From: Verrucomicrobiota bacterium
GTDB lineage: Bacteria > Verrucomicrobiota > Verrucomicrobiia > Verrucomicrobiales > DEV007
Assembly: GCA_018970725.1 (NCBI GenBank)
Contig: JAGWVU010000024.1
Span: 1-64,000, forward strand
Length of the DNA: 64,000 nucleotides
Direction: 5' to 3'
Below, piece after piece: positions 16,784-25,473 of the stretch; position 1 is the stretch's first letter, and the number at the start of each line of letters is the position of its first letter. The notes beneath the pieces are model-generated. The model saw nothing but the letters and a program-made list of their open reading frames with translations, made no database searches and was not told the DNA's origin. Made by a program: the position numbers and the translations under genes.

Positions 16784-17944
16784 TCAATCGTTCGCCAGGG
16801 CCCACTCGAGAAGAGCTTCCGAGTCTTTGGTGCACCAGTTCCCCGTGCTCCCGAGGATCACACAGATCCGCTCCCGCCCATCACGTTCGGCGCTGCTGAT
16901 GAGGCAGGAACCGGCGGCGTTGGTGAATCCCGTCTTCATCCCGTTGCAAGCCGCAAACTCCCGGAGAACCCGGTTCGTGTTGACCGCCTCCCGCACCGGT
17001 CCGTGATTCAATTTCAACGAGAAGGTCTTCAGGCAAACGCACTCCCGGATGACAGGATTGCCATAGCACGCCCAAGCCAGCAAGGCCATGTCCCGCGCGG
17101 AGGAATGCTGGCCCGGCGCGGTCAAACCGTGCGGATTGACAAAGTGGGAATTCGTCATCCCCAACTCCCTGGCCTTGGCATTCATCTTCTCCGCGAAGGC
17201 CGCTTCCGAACCCGCGTTGTCCCGTGCCAAAGCCTTGGCCACGTCATTCCCGGAGCGCACCAGAAGCCATTTGAGCAAATCCGACCGACGGTAGTTCTCC
17301 CCGGGACGAAACCCCAGAACGGAGGGCTCCACCTCCGTGTCCGAGGCCGCGACCGTGACCATCCGGTCCAATTCCCCCGCCTCCACCACCAACAAGGCCG
17401 TCATCAGCTTCTGGGTGCTCGCCACCGAGGCCGGGGCCCGCGAATTCTTCTCGTGCAGAATCCGCCCGTTCTTCGCATCGATCACCATCGCATGTTTGCC
17501 TACCACCGCCGGTGCCTCTCCTCCCGTCCATGGCTTCACCGGCGGCATGGTCTCACGACTCCGCAACGAAGACTCCCGTGCGCTCACCGCCGCCTCACGC
17601 GCCCGAACCGCCTCCTCGCGGCTCTCCAAGGCCCGCTCCTGCTCCCGCAACAATTGCTCCCGTTCCGCCAAAGCCGTCACCCGCCCCGCCAAGGCATCCG
17701 CGGTCAGGTTCAGGGATTTTTCCCATTCCCTCAGCCGGATCTTCTCCGCCGCCAACGGATCCTTGGGATCGACCGGCTCCTCTTTCACCGGCGCCACCGG
17801 CAGGCCCGGCCGCACGAGCATCGGAACTCCGCCCGGACCAAGGTCCGCCGCCGCCCCGGGTTCCACCGCCGACAACGGAACGGCTCCCAACAGCCAGAAC
17901 GGCAACAAACAAATCGATTGGCAGGCAATTGCTCTCATGGACAT
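16784..17944 (-). CDS. D-alanyl-D-alanine carboxypeptidase with a coiled-coil insert
   Basis: This 386-residue periplasmic serine peptidase (S11, DacA/DacF-like) trims D-Ala from peptidoglycan stem peptides. A signal peptide covers about residues 1-26. Residues 60-132 form a charged heptad region (EREQLLREQERALESREE and repeats) that should be a coiled coil and is not usual in this family. All three active-site motifs are intact: S176-T-Q-K179, S231-G-N233 and K337-T-G339. The C-terminal beta domain seen in DacA is absent. The start may be 17944 or 17938. It lies in a cell-wall gene block with the L,D-transpeptidase and PBP. Confidence 0.92.
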   Translation of the reverse strand: MSMRAIACQSICLLPFWLLGAVPLSAVEPGAAADLGPGGVPMLVRPGLPVAPVKEEPVDPKDPLAAEKIRLREWEKSLNLTADALAGRVTALAEREQLLREQERALESREEAVRAREAAVSARESSLRSRETMPPVKPWTGGEAPAVVGKHAMVIDAKNGRILHEKNSRAPASVASTQKLMTALLVVEAGELDRMVTVAASDTEVEPSVLGFRPGENYRRSDLLKWLLVRSGNDVAKALARDNAGSEAAFAEKMNAKARELGMTNSHFVNPHGLTAPGQHSSARDMALLAWACYGNPVIRECVCLKTFSLKLNHGPVREAVNTNRVLREFAACNGMKTGFTNAAGSCLISSAERDGRERICVILGSTGNWCTKDSEALLEWALAND

Positions 17945-18040
17945 CCCAACCTTTGAAGAATAGACACGGCCCCTCTCCCCGGCAACTTTTTCACCCGGCC
18001 CGCGATTGTCAATCGCGGGAACCGTGCCATCGGTGCCCTT

Positions 18041-18322
18041 GTGCTCGCTGTCGTCGTCCTCATTGAATGCCATTCCGGTCAAGGTGATCAACTCATCCCG
18101 GCACTGGAACACAACGCCAGCCATTCCCGGCTGGAGCCCACCTGCCACCGCTGGGAGTGGTCGCGCCATATCGATAATCCGGACAAATTCGCCATCTGCG
18201 AGCTCTACGAGGATGCCGCCGCCTTTGCCGCACACAAGGAGACCGCCCACTTCGCGGCTTGGAAAACGGCCTCCGACGGCCTGATCGCGAGGAAGGAATC
18301 CGGACAGTATCTCCTGCCCTGA
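18041..18322 (+). CDS. ABM-type small monooxygenase-like protein
   Basis: This 93-residue protein fits the ABM/YgiN fold: an N-terminal strand LAVVVLIECHSGQGDQL, the conserved helix-strand SRLEPTCHRWEWSRHIDNPD, then ICELYEDAAAFAAHKETAHF with the typical His-x3-x-His spacing. The first codon is GTG (18041); no in-frame ATG lies before the domain, and an upstream ATT at 18005 would extend it. It is divergent from the carboxypeptidase (96 bp) and ends 19 bp from the converging L,D-transpeptidase gene. Confidence 0.75.
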   Translation: MLAVVVLIECHSGQGDQLIPALEHNASHSRLEPTCHRWEWSRHIDNPDKFAICELYEDAAAFAAHKETAHFAAWKTASDGLIARKESGQYLLP

Positions 18323-18341
18323 GCGCCGTGGGAAGAGGCCT

Positions 18342-19091
18342 TTACCGGACCCGATAGGCTCCCGGACCGACCTCGACTTGCGGGGGACGCCGATTCAATT
18401 CAAACGCGAGGTAAACCGCCCGCAATTCCGTCCAGAACGGATACCAGGGCGAGCCCGACCCGGCGTCCATTCGTTCGTCCGTCATCCGGAAGGGAAACGA
18501 GTGGACCGGGACCGCCATCTGCCCCCGTTCCAACGCTGCCGAAACGAGGGAGTAGATTTGTTCGATGGAATCGTCCGTCATCGCGAAGCAGCCGATGGAA
18601 ACTCGCGCACCGTGTACCATGATGAAGCTGCCGGTCCGATCCCGGGCGATGTCATAAGCGTTGGGATACCCGACATTGAAGGAGAGGTGAAAGCGGCTCC
18701 GGGGATTCAAGGCCCCCGGTTTGACCTCGTAACATCCTTCCGGCGCCTGGCCATCGCCCTCGGCAAGTTTCGGTCCCAGCCCCCCGGAAAGCGCCGCCAC
18801 CCGGTAGTTGCGGAGCCGCACGAAGGGCTGCCCCGGCTCCGGCTCCATCCAAAGCTCCAGTTCCCCGCTCTCCTTGAAAATCCGGAGGAAGACCGGGTCC
18901 CCCCACCCGACTCCCAATCGGCTCATTTCCGGTTCCAACAACGGCCGGACGCGGGCCAGCGCTTGGCCCGCGCGATCCGGAGCGTCCCCCGGCACGGGAC
19001 TGTCCCCGCCGGCATACGGCCCCTCGTCCCGGGCATTCCCCCCGCTCATGGTGCCTAGAAGACAGACAAGGAAGAACACGAGTCCACGCAT
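18342..19091 (-). CDS. L,D-transpeptidase (YkuD-like / murein LD-peptidase)
   Basis: This 249-residue secreted protein has a signal peptide (MRGLVFFLVCLLGTMSGGNA) and a YkuD-type catalytic centre: His160-Gly followed by S165-I-G-C168 in MVHGARVSIGCFAM, where Cys168 is the nucleophile. Upstream are LFLRIFKESGELELWM-like strand residues and YEVKPGALNPRSRFHLSFN. Enzymes of this group make 3-3 cross-links, attach lipoproteins or trim stem peptides; the closest in layout is the YafK type. It starts 15 bases after the stop of the PBP gene, so the two are probably one transcript, which matters because the PBP has a damaged transpeptidase site. Confidence 0.88.
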   Translation of the reverse strand: MRGLVFFLVCLLGTMSGGNARDEGPYAGGDSPVPGDAPDRAGQALARVRPLLEPEMSRLGVGWGDPVFLRIFKESGELELWMEPEPGQPFVRLRNYRVAALSGGLGPKLAEGDGQAPEGCYEVKPGALNPRSRFHLSFNVGYPNAYDIARDRTGSFIMVHGARVSIGCFAMTDDSIEQIYSLVSAALERGQMAVPVHSFPFRMTDERMDAGSGSPWYPFWTELRAVYLAFELNRRPPQVEVGPGAYRVR

Positions 19092-19106
19092 CGAACCCCT
19101 CTTGAC

Positions 19107-21800
19107 TCAGTCGAAAACGATGCGCGCCGCGGAAGGAACCGGGACCGCAACCGGTTTGGGGACGCTTTCCAGAATCGGAGGAAGTCCGTCCTCCGTCAGC
19201 GGAAGCGGAGCGGGGAGCGGTTCAGGCGGCGGTCCGGCCAGGGAGGAATCGGCGGCGGGCCGGTCCGATGCCCCGTTGACGGGAGCCGGGGTCCCACCGA
19301 TAGGGACGGCACGGATGGGCACCGCCACCGGTGCGACCGGAGTCCCGGATGGGTCGGTCCCCGGGGCTCCGGGAACTTCCGGCGCCGCACCAATGACCCG
19401 CGCCTTGAGAATGGTGGCCTTGCGCGGCGGAGGCTGCAACGAGGCATACGGATCGTAATTGATCACGGTGCGTCCCTGCAGGACCACCGGTTTCACCGCC
19501 CGCCCGTAGTCCCCGAGGCGGCGCGGACGGTTGTCGGGCAGGATGCTGGTCAACAATTGATCCGTGGAGGGAATCAGCCGGGTGCGGTCGATCTCGCCGT
19601 CCGGTCCATGAACGATGCATTCCTCCTTCACGAAAAGCCCCGGGGAAAGATACTCCTCGAACGTATCGTCGATCCGGCGCTTCTCCCCTTCCACTTCCTC
19701 GAAATGAAAACAGCGCTCCGTGGCAGGCTGTCCGGAAACCCGGCAGAGGGTGACCTTTTGGGCCCCGATGGGCGGTTGCAGGGCCGAGGCGGGGAAGATC
19801 GTGTTGGCCTTGTTCATCACCTCCACCCAGGCCGGTAAAACGGTCCGGTTGCTGAAGGCTCCCGGATAGATCGTCCGGGCCTTGTCGAACCCGGCCCAAA
19901 CCGCGCAAGTCAACTGATCCGTGTAGCCGATGAACCACTCGTCCCGGAACCCGTAGGCGGTTCCCGTCTTGCCCGCGACCGGATAATCCCCGAGGCCGTG
20001 GGTTTCATAAGCGATCTTGCCGGTCCCCTCGCGCATCACATCTTGCAGGGCCCCGTGGATCTGGTAGGCGGTGTAGGGATCACAAACCTCCACATCCGAG
20101 TTCCGGAGTTCATGCTGGAACTTCTTTTTCCCACCCTCATCATAAATCGCGGCGATGATGTAAGATTCCTTGGGGCGTCTCCCCTGATTCGGAAACGTGG
20201 TGTAGGCCAGCGCCATCTCACTGATGCCCGCCTCGCTGTTCCCTAGCAGGGTGGAGTTGTATTTTTGGATGTCCCCTTCGAAGGAGATCCCGGCCCGCTT
20301 GGCAAAATCGACCACCTTCGAAAGCCCCACCTCCTCCCCGAAACGGACCGTCGCCGCGTTTTTCCCATAGGCCAGCGCCCGCCGCGCCGTGATCAACCCT
20401 TCCTGCTCGTTCGCCGGACTTTCCACGCCCCATTCCCCGAGGATTCCCGTGGTGGCGCCAATCATGACCTTCCGCTCATCCATCGGACTGTCCTCCACCC
20501 GCGATCCAGGATACTGGTGGGCCGGGCGTTGCGCGTAACCCGATGCAAAGACGAATGGAGTGAACGCGGTCCCCGGCTTGCGACGCGCTTGCACGGCCCG
20601 GTCGAAGGCACTGTGGGCATAGTCACGGCCCCCGATGAGCACACGAACCGCGCCCGTCTTGTTGTCGAGCGCGATCACCGCGCCCTGCAAATAATCCGGA
20701 GACGGCGGTTTCCGCTCCTGCTGCTGATCCTCTTCCTCGCTGACGTTCTGCTGGTCCCACTTCTCGAGAATCCGTTCATACTGCGCGTAGGTCTGGCCCT
20801 CGAAGGTCGGGTTGTCCTCGATTCTGGCCAACTGCTTGACCAAACTCTGGTAGGCGGTCTCCTGCAGCACGGAATCGATCGTCGTGTAAATCCGGAACCC
20901 GCCCTCATAGGCGTCCTTCGGACCGACCAACTCCACCGTCTTCAACCGGATCCGCTCGAAGGCATATTCGAAAGCCCGTTTGCGATCCCGGCCCCGCTCC
21001 CGCGTCTTCACCGGCAGCCCCACGTAGTGCTTGGCCTCGTCCGCCTTGATCATCCCCTCCTCCACCATCCGGCCGATCACGTGATTCCGGGCTTTCTCCG
21101 CCGCCTTGGGGTTCTTGAAAGGGGAGAGATTCTCGGGGCTGCGGATCAGCCCGGCCAAAATCGCCGCCTCGTCCACCTCAATCTCGCTCACCTCCTTGCC
21201 GAAGTATCCCTTGGAAGCCGCGTTGACCCCGTAGTAACCACTGCCGAAATAAATCCGGTTCAGATACATCTCCATGATCTCGGACTTCGAGAACTCCTTC
21301 TCGATCCGCATCGCCAGAAACGCTTCCACCAGCTTGCGCTTGTAGGATTTCTCGAAAATCCCGAACGAGTTCCTCGCCAGCTGCTGGGTGATCGTGCTCG
21401 CCCCTTGCGTGTTCGAACGGTCCTTCAAGTTCCGCAAGGTAGCCCGCAAAATCCCCATCCGATCCACGCCGTCATGATCGTAAAACCGCGAATCCTCCGT
21501 GGCCACCACCGCGTCCGTCATATGCCGCGGAATCCGTTCCAAAGGCACCGGGTCACGGTTCAACACAAAAATCCGCCCGATCTCCTGCCGGTTCCGGTCG
21601 TAAATGATGCTCGCCTTTTCCAGCTTGCTGATCGCGTCCAAATCAAAGTCCTGCGCCTTCAAATAAAACGGCTGCACGTGGACATACACCGCCACGCATC
21701 CCGCCACCACCGTGCCCACGACCAGGAACACGAGGAACTGAAACCATTTCCGAAAGAAGATCGGCGGCTTGTAGCGATAGGCTGATTCGTACCTCGGCAT
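19107..21800 (-). CDS. Class A penicillin-binding protein with degenerate transpeptidase motifs
   Basis: This 897-residue bitopic membrane protein has one TM helix (about residues 17-37 after ATG 21800) and a GT51 glycosyltransferase domain that looks complete: Glu102 in VATEDSRFYDHDGVDRMG, GASTITQQLARN, and RIYFGSGYYGVNAASKGYFG. The transpeptidase domain (about 370-680) keeps K611-T-G-T614 but where the family has Ser-x-x-Lys it reads T411-A-F-T414 (KPGTAFTPF), and the Ser-x-Asn motif is G479-K-N481. The nucleophile, its base and the second Ser are all changed. The C-terminal 100 residues are Pro/Ala/Val-rich. It is upstream of and likely co-transcribed with the L,D-transpeptidase. It probably polymerises glycan without D,D-cross-linking. 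Confidence 0.9.
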   Translation of the reverse strand: MPRYESAYRYKPPIFFRKWFQFLVFLVVGTVVAGCVAVYVHVQPFYLKAQDFDLDAISKLEKASIIYDRNRQEIGRIFVLNRDPVPLERIPRHMTDAVVATEDSRFYDHDGVDRMGILRATLRNLKDRSNTQGASTITQQLARNSFGIFEKSYKRKLVEAFLAMRIEKEFSKSEIMEMYLNRIYFGSGYYGVNAASKGYFGKEVSEIEVDEAAILAGLIRSPENLSPFKNPKAAEKARNHVIGRMVEEGMIKADEAKHYVGLPVKTRERGRDRKRAFEYAFERIRLKTVELVGPKDAYEGGFRIYTTIDSVLQETAYQSLVKQLARIEDNPTFEGQTYAQYERILEKWDQQNVSEEEDQQQERKPPSPDYLQGAVIALDNKTGAVRVLIGGRDYAHSAFDRAVQARRKPGTAFTPFVFASGYAQRPAHQYPGSRVEDSPMDERKVMIGATTGILGEWGVESPANEQEGLITARRALAYGKNAATVRFGEEVGLSKVVDFAKRAGISFEGDIQKYNSTLLGNSEAGISEMALAYTTFPNQGRRPKESYIIAAIYDEGGKKKFQHELRNSDVEVCDPYTAYQIHGALQDVMREGTGKIAYETHGLGDYPVAGKTGTAYGFRDEWFIGYTDQLTCAVWAGFDKARTIYPGAFSNRTVLPAWVEVMNKANTIFPASALQPPIGAQKVTLCRVSGQPATERCFHFEEVEGEKRRIDDTFEEYLSPGLFVKEECIVHGPDGEIDRTRLIPSTDQLLTSILPDNRPRRLGDYGRAVKPVVLQGRTVINYDPYASLQPPPRKATILKARVIGAAPEVPGAPGTDPSGTPVAPVAVPIRAVPIGGTPAPVNGASDRPAADSSLAGPPPEPLPAPLPLTEDGLPPILESVPKPVAVPVPSAARIVFD

Positions 21801-21922
21801 GGATCGTCGGAAGGACTCCAGATTGCGCCTCCGGCGCTTAGGTACGATTATGGACCGCTTTCCGCCTCCCGGCAAGTCGCCTGCAGGAAAGTGTCAGGTC
21901 CAATCGCCCGTTCCTCAAACCC

Positions 21923-23041
21923 ATGGGTCTCCAACAAGATCTCCTCGCCATCGTCTCCCGGCATCCGACGGGCATTTCCTTCGCCGAATTCATGCACGCC
22001 GCACTTTATGATCCCGGCTCGGGCTATTACTCAAGCCCCGGACCGATCGGGCGCGAGGGAGATTTTTTCACCAGCGTCTCCGTCGGCCCCTGTTTCGCCT
22101 TCCTCCTCGCACGCCAGATCCAACAGATCCTGGAATCCCTTTGCCCCCACCCGGAATTCCCGCCGCAGGTGGTCGAGCAAGGAGCCCACGACGCCCGGCT
22201 CTCCCTCGACCTGATCGCCGCGGCCGGGCCCCCCTGCCCCTGGCGACACCGCATCGTGGAACCGAATGCCCGGTTCCGCGAGGTCCAGTCCCAACGGACG
22301 GACGGCTCCATCACGATTTTCCCTTCCCTGGCGGAGGCGGCCCCGATCCGGGGAGTTTTTCTCTGCAACGAGCTGCTCGACGCCTTCCCGGTCCGTAAAC
22401 TCCGCTTCGGCGGCGGTCGGTGGAGGGAAATCCGCGTGGTGGGCCGGGATGGACGACTGAGCGAGGAGGCATTCGACCTGCCATTCCACCCCGCGGAAGT
22501 TTGGCCATGGCTCCCCCGGGCTGCCCCACCGGGGTTCACCACGGAGGTTTGCGAGGGGATCGATCCCTGGCTCGACGAACTCACCGCGGCGATGGAGCGC
22601 GGCGTGGCTCTGATCATCGATTACGGTGGCACCGGCTCCGAGGCTTTCCTGCCGGAACGGGCCGCGGGAAGCGTGCGGGGCTACCATCGGCACCAGCGCG
22701 TTGCCGATCCTTTGGAGAATCCGGGCTCGGTGGATCTCACGGCGGACGTGAATTTCACGCAGGTCTGGCTCGCGGCCCGGGCGCGCGGCTGGCAACTCGC
22801 GGGCTTTGCCGACCAAGCCCAGTTCCTCACGGGCATCGCTGCCGCCTTGCCCGCCCCCGAAACGCTGCCCGGACCGCTGCGCCGCCAGTTCCAAACCTTG
22901 ATCCATCCGGGATTTATGGGCCGACGCTTCCGCGTTCTCGCCCTGACCCGGGGCACCCCGGCACCTCTAGTCCTCGATGGGTTCCGCTTCTCCGGGATCA
23001 ACGCGGAACCGTTGGAACGTCCCGCAAACTGGCCCCTGTGA
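21923..23041 (+). CDS. SAM-dependent methyltransferase, MidA/NDUFAF7 family
   Basis: This 372-residue protein matches COG1565 (DUF185), whose eukaryotic member NDUFAF7 methylates an arginine of complex I subunit NDUFS2. Family features are the start ISFAEFMHAALYDPGSGYYS, then GREGDFFTSVSVGPCFAFLL, FLCNELLDAFPVRKLRF, and the SAM-region end ALIIDYGGTGSEAFLPERA. The bacterial substrate is not known. It is divergent from the PBP gene (122 bp) and its last 44 bases overlap the converging membrane-protein gene. Confidence 0.9.
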   Translation: MGLQQDLLAIVSRHPTGISFAEFMHAALYDPGSGYYSSPGPIGREGDFFTSVSVGPCFAFLLARQIQQILESLCPHPEFPPQVVEQGAHDARLSLDLIAAAGPPCPWRHRIVEPNARFREVQSQRTDGSITIFPSLAEAAPIRGVFLCNELLDAFPVRKLRFGGGRWREIRVVGRDGRLSEEAFDLPFHPAEVWPWLPRAAPPGFTTEVCEGIDPWLDELTAAMERGVALIIDYGGTGSEAFLPERAAGSVRGYHRHQRVADPLENPGSVDLTADVNFTQVWLAARARGWQLAGFADQAQFLTGIAAALPAPETLPGPLRRQFQTLIHPGFMGRRFRVLALTRGTPAPLVLDGFRFSGINAEPLERPANWPL

Positions 23042-23750
23042 CCGGCGTTAGGGGCTGGACCTCCAACTCGACGGCGGGTCTTTCATCCCCGCTGACGCGG
23101 GCCCACCATGCGGTGGTCCCCTCCCGGATCACGGGATGCTGGGACGCGGAAAACAGGAGCACGGCCAGCAGCCCGTAGGTCAGAACGTTGGGCCACCAAT
23201 GCTTCGTCGTCCAAAGCTTCAAAGCGGTGCCGCTGGACTCTTTTACCTTGAGCCGGAAAAGATCGATCGAGGCCAGTTCATCGAGCACGAGGTGCGAGAG
23301 AAAACCGATCACCACCGCCCCGGCCTTGAAGGCACGCGGCAAGATGTCCTCACCGGAACAGATCAGGAGCGCGATGATCCCGACGTTGAGCGCCGCCGGG
23401 ATGCTGTGCCACATGCCCCGATGCACCGTCACCCGCTTGAACCACTCCCCGAGACCGAAGCGGATGAGGACATACATCCCGGCCAGAGCCAAAACAACCG
23501 ACTCACGATCGAGCCCCGCCGCCTGCAACGATCCGAGCATCAGCACGGGAACCACTGCCGCCACCAAGTGCACCGTTTCCCGGACCGGAACGCCGGTGTC
23601 CCCGTCCAGATCAGGCAACATCCCGCCAATCGTGCACAACCCGGCCCCCACCGCACAGGTGGTCAGGGGCAACCCGGCGCTGTAACCGGCCAGAGCCGCC
23701 CCGGCTCCGAGCGTGGCACTGGCACTGATATGAGTGGTGAATCCAGGCAT
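22998..23750 (-). CDS. Membrane-bound metal-dependent hydrolase, YdjM/DUF457-like
   Basis: This 250-residue membrane protein has about five hydrophobic segments. His residues typical of the family occur at MPGFTTHISAS, HRGMWHSIPAALN (about residue 115) and GFLSHLVLDELAS (about residue 155), plus an acidic MLPDLDGDTG loop. YdjM in E. coli is LexA-regulated and of uncertain function. It converges with and overlaps the methyltransferase gene by 44 bp, and is divergent from queC. Confidence 0.82.
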   Translation of the reverse strand: MPGFTTHISASATLGAGAALAGYSAGLPLTTCAVGAGLCTIGGMLPDLDGDTGVPVRETVHLVAAVVPVLMLGSLQAAGLDRESVVLALAGMYVLIRFGLGEWFKRVTVHRGMWHSIPAALNVGIIALLICSGEDILPRAFKAGAVVIGFLSHLVLDELASIDLFRLKVKESSGTALKLWTTKHWWPNVLTYGLLAVLLFSASQHPVIREGTTAWWARVSGDERPAVELEVQPLTPVTGASLRDVPTVPR

Positions 23751-23835
23751 CTTCGATTGAGGATAATGTTAGGTTGCAAATGAGATTAACACGTCCCAAT
23801 GATTTGTCTCCACAAAATTTCTGGGGAAAGATGCG

Positions 23836-24519
23836 ATGATGAATGTGATTTGCCTCGTCAGCGGCGGCTTGGACTCCGTGGTAGCCTTCCACGATGCCCT
23901 GCAATCCCACAAGGTGCTCGGAGCCCTGAGCTTCCACTACGGCTCTAAACACAATTACCGCGAGATCCCCCACGCCCGCTGGCATGCCGCGCGCGCCTCG
24001 GTCCCTCATGAGGTCATCGACCTCGACTTCATCGGCCGACTCTTCTCCTCCCATCTCCTCCACTCCGGAGGTGCCATCCCCGAGGGACACTATGAAGAGG
24101 CGACCATGAAATCGACCGTGGTCCCTTTCCGCAACGGCATCTTCCTTGCCATCGCCGCGGGTTACGCGGAGAGCGTCGGAGCCGCAGGCGTTGTCATCGC
24201 GGCGCACGCGGGAGATCACGCGATTTATCCGGACTGCCGGGAGTCGTTCATGAGCCCCATGGCCCTCGCCATGGAACTAGGCACGTATGCCGGGGTCAGG
24301 CTCCTCCGCCCGTTCATCGACCGCCGCAAGGAGGACATCGTCGTCAGGGGGGGCGAACTGAAGGTCGACTTCACCCGCACCTGGTCCTGCTACCAGGGCG
24401 CGGAAATCCATTGCGGCCGCTGCGGCACCTGCGTGGAACGCCGCGAGGCTTTTCAAATCGCCGGCATCGCCGACCCCACCGAATACGCGGACTCCGGGCC
24501 GCTGCCCCCGAAGCCCTGA
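23836..24519 (+). CDS. queC: 7-cyano-7-deazaguanine synthase QueC
   Basis: This 227-residue ATP-dependent enzyme converts 7-carboxy-7-deazaguanine to preQ0 in queuosine synthesis. It shows the PP-loop SGGLDS (residues 9-14), HYGSKHNYREI, STVVPFRNGIFLAIAAGYAE, and the zinc site WSCYQGAEIHCGRCGTCVER, with four Cys. The start at ATG 23836 has GGGGA 8 bases upstream. The other queuosine genes are not in the window, and no preQ1 riboswitch is visible in the 85-bp leader. Confidence 0.96.
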   Translation: MMNVICLVSGGLDSVVAFHDALQSHKVLGALSFHYGSKHNYREIPHARWHAARASVPHEVIDLDFIGRLFSSHLLHSGGAIPEGHYEEATMKSTVVPFRNGIFLAIAAGYAESVGAAGVVIAAHAGDHAIYPDCRESFMSPMALAMELGTYAGVRLLRPFIDRRKEDIVVRGGELKVDFTRTWSCYQGAEIHCGRCGTCVERREAFQIAGIADPTEYADSGPLPPKP

Positions 24520-24588
24520 CGAAGGGCAAATTCCCTTTTCCAGTCCCGGGATCCTCCCCTAAATTGTCCCCAACAAACCCACCACCTC

Positions 24589-25464
24589 ATGACTCCGAAA
24601 CTTGTTTCTCCCGGCCCGTTTTCCTTGGGCGAAGGCTGCGTCTGGGACCACCGCCTGCAGCGCCTCTACTGGATCGATATCAACAACCGGAAACTCGCCT
24701 GGCTCGATCCGGACGGCACCACCACGGTCCGTGACGTCCCCGGAACGCCCGGCACCGTGGTCCTGACCACAGATCCGGATGTGGTCGCCCTCGCCCTCGA
24801 CACCGGAATCTACACCTACCACATCGGCGGAGGCGTCGCCCAACGCATCGCCCGATACCCGGAATCGGACGCCACCCGGTTCAACGACGGGAAATGCGAT
24901 TCCTCCGGCCGTTTCTGGGTCGGGACCATGAGCCGCGAGGGCACCCACGGAGCCGGCACCCTGTATTGCCTCACGCCGGGCCGGAGCCTCGAGACGCGCG
25001 TACCGGGCGTCACCATCTCAAACGGCCTCTGCTGGAGCGCCGACGACCAAACCTTCTACTACATCGACAGCCCCACCCGGGAGGTCCACGCATTCGACTT
25101 CGATTCCAGTTCCGGTGCCCTCAGCGGGCGCCGCGTGGTCGTTCCCATCCCCCCGGACCGCGGCTTCCCGGACGGCATGGCGATCGACAACCAGGACCGT
25201 CTCTGGGTCGCCCATTGGCTCGGCTCCTGCGTCGCCTGCTACGATCCCGTCACCGGGGAAACCTTGGCCAAGATCGAAATCCCCACCCCGCGCGTCACCA
25301 GTTGCTGCTTCGGCGGACCGAATTTCCAGACGCTCTACATCACCACCGCGATCGGTTCCCCCGACGGGGATTGGACCGATCTCAACGAGTTCCCGGAAAC
25401 CGGAGCCGTCTTCGCCGTGGACTTGCCGGTTCCCGGGCCGCAGACCAATTTCCTCCCGCTTTGA
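24589..25464 (+). CDS. SMP-30/gluconolactonase family protein (first copy)
   Basis: This 291-residue beta-propeller protein resembles SMP-30 sugar lactonases. The metal-binding Glu is in LGEGCVWDHRLQRLYWID, the Asn/Asp ligands in TRFNDGKCDSSGRFWVGTM and SNGLCWSADDQTFYYIDS, and the Asp in FPDGMAIDNQDRLWVAHW. Such enzymes open sugar lactones such as gluconolactone in the cytoplasm. No sugar dehydrogenase sits beside it, and it is about 70 bp downstream of queC. A paralogue of similar length lies at 61880. Confidence 0.9.
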   Translation: MTPKLVSPGPFSLGEGCVWDHRLQRLYWIDINNRKLAWLDPDGTTTVRDVPGTPGTVVLTTDPDVVALALDTGIYTYHIGGGVAQRIARYPESDATRFNDGKCDSSGRFWVGTMSREGTHGAGTLYCLTPGRSLETRVPGVTISNGLCWSADDQTFYYIDSPTREVHAFDFDSSSGALSGRRVVVPIPPDRGFPDGMAIDNQDRLWVAHWLGSCVACYDPVTGETLAKIEIPTPRVTSCCFGGPNFQTLYITTAIGSPDGDWTDLNEFPETGAVFAVDLPVPGPQTNFLPL

Positions 25465-25473
25465 CGCGGAAGG

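Noticed and set aside
23751-23835. Possible preQ1 riboswitch before queC
   Set aside because: The conserved preQ1 aptamer elements (stem with ACTA and A-rich tail) were not found in the 85-bp leader.
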